This document shows, one piece after another, positions 52,065 to 58,464 of a DNA stretch of 61,109 nt. The DNA lies in the NCBI GenBank assembly GCA_025362495.1, contig JANYGI010000162.1, positions 1-61,109 of the forward strand, in the 5' to 3' direction. Made by a program: the position numbers and the translations under genes. Source of the DNA: Byssovorax sp. (lineage in GTDB: Bacteria > Myxococcota_A > Polyangia > Polyangiales > Polyangiaceae). How positions within the stretch are numbered: position 1 is the stretch's first letter; every line of letters begins with the position of its first letter. The notes beneath the pieces were generated by a model. It was not told the origin of the DNA. It saw only the letters and a program-made list of their open reading frames with translations, and ran no database searches.

Positions 52065-53327
52065 CTACGGCGCGCTGCACGGGCCGGCGCTCGCCGGGCC
52101 CGGGGCGCCGAGGTACGTCTTCAAGGGCTCGACCGGTCCGCTCTGCCCGAGCGGGATCACGAACAGCCGCCCCTCGGCGTCGGCCACGGCGAGCCGATCG
52201 GCCGAGTCGGCGATCAGCACCGCCAGGCCCTCTCCGAAGTCGGCGTCAGCGTGAAAATCGAGGAGCTTCGGCGCGTCGAGATCGGTGATGTCGTAGGCCC
52301 GAACGCCCTTGGCCGTGGCCCAGTACGAGATCTCGTTCACCACGCCGAGGAGCTGCTTCGGCCCCGCGACGCCGAAGTAAGCGTGGGTGATCTGGTCGAC
52401 GCTCGATCCCGGCGTGTAGAGGAACACCTCGGAGTCGTTCGCCGGATCGAAGACGATCCGCTCCCCGTCGGTGGCGGCCGAAAGGACATCGCCATAGTGG
52501 TGAACGCCATTGATGTTGTAGTTGTAATAGCCCTGATGATGCGCTCCCTTGGGCGTCACCTCGAAGATGTTCAGATAGCCATCCTCGGCCCAGTTGAGCC
52601 ACACCGACCCCCGGGCAACACCGGACTCCTCGGGCGCGCCGAACCCGCCGAACCCGCTGCACACCTGGTCCGCCCAGCCGTAGTCTTGCGCCGCCGGCGC
52701 GGGCGGCGTCACGCCGTCGAGCGGGACGTCGATCAGGACAGCGGGGGTGTCAGCAGGGCTGGTCAGGCACGTGAAGAGGTGATCGTCGACGACCGAGAAC
52801 ACCTTCCAGAACCCCGCGGGCACCGTCCCGTCGAGAGGCAGGCTCGACTTCTTGAAGGGCTTGTCCGGATCGGTCACATCGATGAGCTCGGCCGCGGCGA
52901 CGCCGCTCGCGCCGTTCACCCGAGCGGACGTCGTCGCGTCGACGACCGCGAGGTTGGCCGGCCCGTCCATGCCGCTTGGCTGATTGACGACATAGCCCGC
53001 GCCGCCCGCGATCTTCAGCACCAGATAGTGCGCCGGCTGATCGTCGACGCTCACGGTGAGGTGCAGCCGGCCTCCGACGAACACGCCCGAGGTCGGATCG
53101 TGGAGCGCGATCGTCGGCAAGCCGGCCGAGGGCTCCGGCGCGCACTGGCCCCCTCCCCCGCTGCTGCTGCTGCTGCTGCTGGATCCGCCGACTCCGCTCG
53201 TGACGCCGGCTCCGCCGCTCGCGCTGGCGGCCTCGGTGACGAGCACCTCACCGCTGCACCCCGCCACGGCGGCGAGGGCCAGAGTTGCGCAGGCGAGCTT
53301 GTATTGGTGGGATTTGGTGGGGTTCAT
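52065..53327 (-). CDS. Secreted lipoprotein with beta-propeller-like repeats
   Basis: The protein has 420 residues. I use the ATG at 53327 because GAGGAG is 6 nt upstream, rather than the ATG two codons earlier. Lipobox AVAGC is followed by a Ser-rich linker with a run of eight Ser coded by a CTG/CAG-type repeat. The body shows repeats of the LVIVD/propeller kind (ELIDVTDPDKPFKKSSLP, VLIDVPLDG, LNIFEVTPKGAHHQGYYNY, VRAYDITDLDAPKLLDF, RLAVADAEGRLFVIPLG). Probably surface-exposed. Function unknown. Confidence 0.8.
   Translation of the reverse strand: MNPTKSHQYKLACATLALAAVAGCSGEVLVTEAASASGGAGVTSGVGGSSSSSSSSGGGGQCAPEPSAGLPTIALHDPTSGVFVGGRLHLTVSVDDQPAHYLVLKIAGGAGYVVNQPSGMDGPANLAVVDATTSARVNGASGVAAAELIDVTDPDKPFKKSSLPLDGTVPAGFWKVFSVVDDHLFTCLTSPADTPAVLIDVPLDGVTPPAPAAQDYGWADQVCSGFGGFGAPEESGVARGSVWLNWAEDGYLNIFEVTPKGAHHQGYYNYNINGVHHYGDVLSAATDGERIVFDPANDSEVFLYTPGSSVDQITHAYFGVAGPKQLLGVVNEISYWATAKGVRAYDITDLDAPKLLDFHADADFGEGLAVLIADSADRLAVADAEGRLFVIPLGQSGPVEPLKTYLGAPGPASAGPCSAP
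53161..53181. repeat. (CTG)7 trinucleotide repeat inside a lipoprotein gene
   Basis: Seven perfect CTG units, read as AGC (Ser) codons on the minus strand. They encode the poly-Ser linker of the lipoprotein at 52065-53327. Slippage here would change linker length in whole codons without breaking the frame. Confidence 0.8.
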
Positions 53328-53415
53328 CGGCATCTCCTCGAGAAGAGAAGTACGCCGACGGCGCGGGGACGCGCCTTATGTCAGGCTTAATCGCGGAGCG
53401 GGCGCGGCCTCTCGG

Positions 53416-53883
53416 CTACGCTTGGGCCTTGAGCGCCGTGATGTCCTCGAGCAGGAGCCGCTCGTGCCCATCGGGCTTGACCTTGGTGTACACCTTGCGG
53501 AGCACGCCGCCGGGATCGATCACGAACGAGGTGCGATCCCAGTACATCGTGCCTTTGTACTCACTCTGGCCGACGCCGGCCGCGCCGAGAAGCTTGCGCT
53601 CGGGATCGGCGAGCAGATCGATGGTGAAGGAGAACTTGTCGCAGAAGCTCTTGTGCGAGGTGACGTCGTCCTCGCTCAGGCCGAGGACCTTGATCCCGGC
53701 GTCGTCGAACTCCTTCTTGGTCGCCGTGAACGATTTGCCCTGGATGGTGCAGCCCGGGGTGTCGTCCTTCGGGTACACGTAGAGAACGAGCCATTTGCCG
53801 GCGAAATCGCCGAGCTTCAGCGTCTTGCCATCCTGGTTCGGGAGGGCGAAGTCAGGGAAGGGCTTGCCGATTTCTGCGCTCAT
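53416..53883 (-). CDS. Peroxiredoxin, Bcp/PrxQ type
   Basis: The protein has 155 residues from ATG 53883. VLYVYPKDDTPGCTIQGKSF carries the peroxidatic Cys in DDTPGCT. Most Bcp proteins have the resolving Cys five residues later (GCTxxxC); here that position is Lys/Ser. A different Cys in HKSFCDKFSF could resolve, so it may act as an atypical 2-Cys or 1-Cys enzyme. It reduces H2O2 and organic peroxides in the cytoplasm. It is a stand-alone gene. Confidence 0.92.
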   Translation of the reverse strand: MSAEIGKPFPDFALPNQDGKTLKLGDFAGKWLVLYVYPKDDTPGCTIQGKSFTATKKEFDDAGIKVLGLSEDDVTSHKSFCDKFSFTIDLLADPERKLLGAAGVGQSEYKGTMYWDRTSFVIDPGGVLRKVYTKVKPDGHERLLLEDITALKAQA

Positions 53884-54031
53884 GGTGTCTCTTGGGCCTT
53901 TCGGGATCGGGGAGCAAACCGCCCCGGGATCGGCGCGGCGGGCCACCCATAGGTCTCACGCGGGGCGAGAGCAAGCGCGGAGGCGGCGCGGACGTGCTTC
54001 CCCCGGCGGATTGGCCGAGGTAGCGTGAAGA

Positions 54032-54610
54032 ATGCGACGATTGACCATCACGACCGCGGCCCTCTTTCTGCTCGGCCTGGCCGGCTGCGGCGGCTCGTCG
54101 GGATCGGGATCGGGATCGGGATCGTGCGAGGCGCCGGACAGCCCCGCGGTGTTCGAGCTCGGGACGGGAGAGACGTGCTTCGAGCGGCTCACCTCCGGTC
54201 AAATCGTCCCGGAAATCCAGGGTCCGCAGGGTGGATTCCACGTCTGGGCGGCCGTCGGGTGCAGTGATTGCGGGTCGTCGGCCATCATCGAGTTCGGCAC
54301 CAAGAGCGCCAAGACCAAGGCCTGGTTGCAGGGCGTCCCCGAGAAGCAAAAGGTCGATCTCGGCACCGGCGCCTGGGGCCAGCACGCCGGACTCACGGCC
54401 TTTCTGCCCGGTGATGTGGTGAACGCGCCGGACGAGCGCCTCCCGAAAGGAGCGCTGGTGATCCTCGCGCTCCGCGTGCTCGATCCGATGGGCAAAGCTC
54501 TCCACGCCGCCGAGGTCACGGTGGAGCTCGGCGATCTCGAGATGTGGTCCGGGTGCAGCAGCGCCGACACCTGCGGGACGAGCGGATTCGAGCCCTGCTG
54601 TGCCAGATGA
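54032..54610 (+). CDS. Small secreted lipoprotein
   Basis: The protein has 192 residues. Lipobox GLAGC is followed by a Gly/Ser linker coded by GGGATC repeats. The body contains FHVWAAVGCSDCGSSAIIEFG and a Cys-rich end (WSGCSSADTCGTSGFEPCCAR), so disulphides are likely outside the cell. It resembles the short lipoprotein at 38719 in its HVWxxxxC strand. Function unknown. Confidence 0.78.
   Translation: MRRLTITTAALFLLGLAGCGGSSGSGSGSGSCEAPDSPAVFELGTGETCFERLTSGQIVPEIQGPQGGFHVWAAVGCSDCGSSAIIEFGTKSAKTKAWLQGVPEKQKVDLGTGAWGQHAGLTAFLPGDVVNAPDERLPKGALVILALRVLDPMGKALHAAEVTVELGDLEMWSGCSSADTCGTSGFEPCCAR
54100..54123. repeat. (GGGATC)4 hexanucleotide repeat
   Basis: Four perfect GGGATC units encode alternating Gly-Ser in the linker just after the lipidated Cys of the lipoprotein at 54032. 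Expansion or contraction would change linker length by two residues at a time. Confidence 0.8.
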
Positions 54611-54836
54611 GGTCACCCCGGTGGCCGATCTCTGCGCCGGCGGTGGGTGCTCTGCCGCGCCGATTGAGAGCCCGGCGCGACTGGCCTGCTCCGGGGTGCG
54701 AACAGCACATCGCACCGGTGAGGTGGCTCTTCGTGGCTCCAGATCCCCTGACATGAACGCCATGCCTGAACGGCGCGATCGCCGCCGTGCGATCGACGAT
54801 TCCGCGGCGGCACGCTGCGTGCTAAAGGGCCTCGCC

Positions 54837-55928
54837 ATGAATAACCTCGCTTCTCGTACCGCGCTTGCTCTCGTTGCCACCATCGCCGCTTCCGGCTGCG
54901 CGCTCGCTGGAGACCGCGTCGGCGGCGTCTGCCCCACGGGCGAGGTCTGCTCGGCCGAGGCGCCCAATGGCCTCTTCTTCCTTGGTGCGAAGCGCGCCGA
55001 CAGCTTCGGTGGCGGCGTCGAGGTCACCGCCGTGGGCGGCATTCAGACCATCAAGGTGTTGCAAGACAGCAACACCGACAGCCCCGCCTTCGACAAGGCC
55101 TTCGACGCCGCGACCTCGGATGTCACGGTCGCGGCGATCAGCGCGGTCGCGCCCCCCGACGTCACCGTCAGCGGCGAGTCCGACGGCACCTCGGCGCTGC
55201 GTCTCCTCGAGTCGGGGACGGACAAGCTCCTCGATCGCGTCGACGTCCACGTCGCGACGATCGACAAGGTCACCACGTTTCCGCGCGAGCTGTTCCTGGT
55301 CGCGGCCGACGATGGCACGCCCTGGGCCCTGCTCTCCGGCGGCAAAGCGTCGCTGGTCGTGCAGCTCACGTCGAAGGGCGGCGATCGCCTCGTCGACGAG
55401 ACGCTGACGCTGGCGCCCGACTTCGGCAAAGCCACCTCGCAAGCGTGGGACCTCTTCGACGTCACGGCGCCGACCTCGGGTGACGCGTCGTACACCGTCG
55501 CTGCCGGCAAGGGCTCCTTCGCCGTCAAGGTCCCTGTCGTCGCCGCCGTCGACAAGATCGAGAGCTCGAAAATCCTGAACGCGCTCGGCGCGGACGGCAC
55601 GCTCGAGGCGGTGCGGGATGAGCTGCTGTGCTTCGTCGGGACGTCGAACGGCGCGCGGGTCGCCGGGGCAACGTGGAAGTTCACCGGCTCCGCGACCATC
55701 GCCCTCAGTCTTGCCGACCCGGCCACGGGCGCCCAGCAGAGCTGCATCCAGGTCAAGGGCACCGCGGTTGGCCCGGCGAAGCTCACGGTCGAGGCGAGCG
55801 GCTTCACCAGGGTCGTCGACATCAACTTCGTGAAGAAGGCCGCGCGCGGCGCCCACGGCGTCGACACGGACCGCGCGACCCGGCCCTTCGTCAGCGCGCT
55901 CGCCGGCGAGCGCGCCGGCGGCAACTGA
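54837..55928 (+). CDS. Secreted lipoprotein with Ig-like repeats
   Basis: The protein has 363 residues from ATG 54837 with AAAGGG upstream. The signal ends at lipobox AASGC. The body is beta-rich, with repeated sandwich-like segments (DVTVSGESDGTSALRLLESG, KASLVVQLTSKGGDRLVDETL, GATWKFTGSATIALSLAD, KLTVEASGFTRVVDINF) suggesting Ig-like domains. A ~225-bp non-coding leader (54611-54836) precedes it, in which I see no gene. Function unknown. Confidence 0.78.
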   Translation: MNNLASRTALALVATIAASGCALAGDRVGGVCPTGEVCSAEAPNGLFFLGAKRADSFGGGVEVTAVGGIQTIKVLQDSNTDSPAFDKAFDAATSDVTVAAISAVAPPDVTVSGESDGTSALRLLESGTDKLLDRVDVHVATIDKVTTFPRELFLVAADDGTPWALLSGGKASLVVQLTSKGGDRLVDETLTLAPDFGKATSQAWDLFDVTAPTSGDASYTVAAGKGSFAVKVPVVAAVDKIESSKILNALGADGTLEAVRDELLCFVGTSNGARVAGATWKFTGSATIALSLADPATGAQQSCIQVKGTAVGPAKLTVEASGFTRVVDINFVKKAARGAHGVDTDRATRPFVSALAGERAGGN

Positions 55929-55940
55929 CACGCTCCTCGC

Positions 55941-57453
55941 TCATCGCTTTCCCGCGGGCGGCAAGATGCCGAGTCGAATGGCCTCTTTGTAGGTGAACGA
56001 GCGGCTCAGGCCGAGCAGCCGAGCCGCCTTGGCCGCGTTCCCCGACGAGGCCTGGAAAGCGCTGACGAAGGCCTCGTGGCGGGTGCGATCCAGCGATTCG
56101 CCGAGCGGGAGACGAGGAGAGCTCGCGGGCCGCAGAGGGCCCGTGAGCGCGGGATCGAGATCGCCGCGACGCACGGACCAGCGGGCCCCGCGCGGGGCCG
56201 CCCTGGGCCATGAGGCGATGCACCACGGCGCGCTCCACGGCGTGATCGAGCTGGCGCACGTTCCCCGGCCACGGGAGGCGCGCCAGCTCCGCGAGCAGCT
56301 CGTCGTCGAGGTGGATGTCGGGCAGCCCGAGGCGCGCGGCGATGGCCCCGGCGAAGTGAACGGCGAGGAGCGGGATATCCTCGGCGCGCTCGCGCAGCGG
56401 CGGCAGCGCGATCGGGTAGATCCAGAGTCGATGGAACAGATCGGCGCGAAAGCGGCCTTCGCGCACCTCGTCGGGGAGATTGCGGTGGGTCGCCGCGACG
56501 AGGCGCACGTCGACGCGCCGCGGACGATCCTCGCCCACGCGCTGGATCTCGCCCTCCTGGATCGCGCGGAGCAGCGTCGCCTGCGCGTCGAGCGGCAGAT
56601 CACCGATCTCGTCGAGGAACAGTGTGCCTCCGTCCGCCGCCTCGAAGCGGCCGGGGCGCGCCGTCGACGCGCCGGTGAAGGCCCCTCGCGCGTGGCCGAA
56701 GAGCTCGGCCAGCACCAGCTCGCGCGGGAGCGCAGCGCAGTTGACGGCGATGAACGGCCGGCGCGCCCGGGGCGATCGATCGTGGAGCGCGCGCGCGACG
56801 AGCTCTTTGCCGACGCCGGTCTCGCCGGTGATCAGCGCCGTCGTCGGCAGCGGCGCGAGGATCGTGATCTCGCGATCCACGCGCGTCATCGCCGGCGATC
56901 GCCCGACCCAGCTCGACGCGGCGCGGGCCCGAGCGATCGGCGGCGCCGGCGCCGGGCCGAGGCGCGCCGCCGCGGCGAACAGGCCCGCGAACAGGCGCAC
57001 CTCGTCGTCGCCGATCCCGTCGAGCCCGCGAGGATCGAGCGCGTCCATCGTCAGCACGCCGACGAGCCGGCCCTGCACGTGGAGCGGCGCGGCCAGGCAC
57101 GCGTGGATCGGATCGACGGCGGCAGAGCTGCCGAGCAGGAGGCCATCGTAGGGATCGGGCTCGCGCGGATCCTCGAAGCGGACGAGCGAGGGGCTCTTCG
57201 TGGCGCGGGCGAGGCGCGGATGCTCGGCGGGGACGAAGCGCACGCCGCTCGCCGCGAGCGACAGGCCGATCTGAGCCGTGACGAACAGCGATCCATCCTC
57301 GCCGGCGCGGAGGACGGCGAGGGCGTTGGCCGGCGTCGTCTGCGCGAGCGCGCGCAGCATCGATAACGACGCTTCGTCGGACGAAGGCGCTTCCGTGAGG
57401 CTGAGGACGGCGTCGAGCAGGGCCACCGGGGTTCTCCTGGAGCAAGCAGTCAT
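55941..57453 (-). pseudogene. NorR-like GAF-AAA-Fis sigma-54 activator, frameshifted
   Basis: AGGAGA precedes ATG 57453. Residues 20-160 are a GAF sensor. The AAA+ domain has GETGVGKE (Walker A), GAFTGA (sigma-54 loop), GGTLFLDEIGDLP (Walker B) and WPGNVRQLDHAVERAV. After MAQGGPARG (about 56185-56170) the frame shifts: the Fis HTH (NAAKAARLLGLSRSFTYKEAIRLGIL) is complete but in the other frame, ending at 55941. The span is 1513 nt, one base too many for a single frame. Without correction the protein would be unable to bind DNA. It could be a sequencing error in a GC-rich run or a real lesion. Confidence 0.78.
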
Positions 57454-57461
57454 GTCGACTC

Positions 57462-57635
57462 GTCTCCTGGAGGAGACAGCAAGAGCACGGACGGTGAAGC
57501 ACGGCAACCCGGGCTCGCAGGCGGGTTCCCGCGCCCCCGAGCACGGCCGGTCCGCGCCGGTTTCGTCCAGGAAACCACGGCGTCTCGCCCAGGGGACGAC
57601 GGCGATCGATCCGCAGCCGTTTCGCCGAGGAAAAC
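57462..57635. promoter_or_regulatory. Cluster of four GTYTC-N6-GRRAC dyads (candidate activator sites)
   Basis: Four dyads fit GTYTC-N6-GRRAC: GTCTC-CTGGAG-GAGAC (57462-57477), GTTTC-GTCCAG-GAAAC (57560-57575), GTCTC-GCCCAG-GGGAC (57582-57597) and GTTTC-GCCGAG-GAAAA (57619-57634). In all four the spacer ends in AG. The first overlaps the regulator's ribosome-binding site and may be partly that signal. The other three lie upstream of the -24/-12 promoter, as expected for enhancer sites of a sigma-54 activator such as NorR. Confidence 0.6.
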
Positions 57636-57638
57636 GCG

Positions 57639-57654
57639 CGGCACGCCTCCTGCT
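57639..57654 (+). promoter_or_regulatory. Candidate sigma-54 promoter of the globin gene
   Basis: cGGCACGcctcctGCt has the invariant GG (57640-57641) and GC (57652-57653) exactly 10 bp apart and reads GGCACG at -24. It points toward the globin gene and is next to a sigma-54 activator gene. A start near 57665 would leave a ~45-nt leader before the ribosome-binding site. Confidence 0.6.
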
Positions 57655-57710
57655 CACCGGGGCTTCACCATCGGCGCGCACGAGAGAGCGCGCCCACCGG
57701 GAGGTCACGC

Positions 57711-58135
57711 ATGGTCTCAATGTCGAGTTGCTCCGTTCCAGCTTCGAGCTCGTGCTCGAGCGCGAGCCCACCCTCACGCACCGCTTCTATGGCGTGCTCT
57801 TCACGAAGTACCCGCAGGTGAAGCCGCTCTTCGGGAAGAACAGCGGGCAGCACCAGGAGAAGATGCTCGCCGACGCCCTCGTCGCCGTCATGGATCACCT
57901 CGAGGACGCCTCGTGGCTCGAAGACAAGCTCACGGCGATGGGCGCCAAGCACCTCGACTACGGCGTGAAGGACGAGATGTACCCCTACGTCGGCGACGCG
58001 CTGATCACCGCGATGTCGCAGGTCGCGGGCGCGGACTGGACGCCGGAGCACACGGCGCAGTGGTCGGCGGCGTACGGGGCGATCACCTCGCTGATGCTGA
58101 AGGGCGCCCACGCGCGCGTCGTCGCCGCGGAGTGA
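57711..58135 (+). CDS. Single-domain globin (NO dioxygenase-type), start codon out of frame
   Basis: This globin of about 137 residues has family ligands: B10 Tyr in THRFYGVLF, CD1 Phe in YPQVKPLFG, E7 Gln in NSGQHQEKM, and proximal His in GAKHLDYGV. B10 Tyr plus E7 Gln are typical of NO-detoxifying globins. GGGAGG lies 6 nt before ATG 57711, but that ATG is out of frame; one missing base near 57717-57720 would give M-V-S-N-V-E-L-L-R. In the sequence as given, only TTG 57728 could start the frame. It is divergent from the sigma-54 regulator. Confidence 0.72.
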
Positions 58136-58153
58136 TCCCGGCAACGCGGAACG

Positions 58154-58179
58154 GGCCTCGAAGAAAATCGTTCGAGGCC
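58154..58179 (+). terminator. Hairpin terminator after the globin gene
   Basis: GGCCTCGAA (58154-58162) and TTCGAGGCC (58171-58179) make a 9-bp perfect stem with an 8-nt loop, 18 bp after the globin stop. No clear U-tract. Confidence 0.55.
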
Positions 58180-58258
58180 TCTGTCGATCCGACGTCGTCC
58201 CGTTGGACCCCTGGTCAAACGGGGCGGCGATGCCCCCCACGGATCCAGAGGAACCCCC

Positions 58259-58306
58259 ATGCACTACATCATCCTGATCCACGAAAACGAGGCCGAGCGG
58301 CGCTAG
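58259..58306 (+). pseudogene. Remnant of a YCII/DGPF-domain protein N-terminus
   Basis: AGAGGAA precedes ATG 58259 by 6 nt, and the 15 codons MHYIILIHENEAERR match the start of YCII-related DGPF proteins (MKYxLLIYENEAE), then stop at TAG. The downstream 160 bp shows no DGPF core; a later codon run ending GTRYASVR before TGA is weakly like the family's C-terminus. The intact family member is about 120 residues. Treated as a gene relic with an intact ribosome-binding site. Confidence 0.45.
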
Positions 58307-58464
58307 CTGGCGCGACGCCTCGCCGAGGTCACGAGCGCTGTACGATCCTGAGCACGCGCCCGATCCGCGGTGGGGCGCTACTGGTGATCGGACCACGCTG
58401 ACGCGACGGGCCCGGGTGGCGCCGGACTTCCCACGTTCGCGGGGACGCGCTACGCCTCCGTGAG

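Noticed and set aside
51446-52288. Open plus-strand frame of 280 codons across the 51.5-52.3 kb gap
   Set aside because: The translation is Arg/Pro-rich without domains and overlaps a real lipoprotein gene on the other strand.
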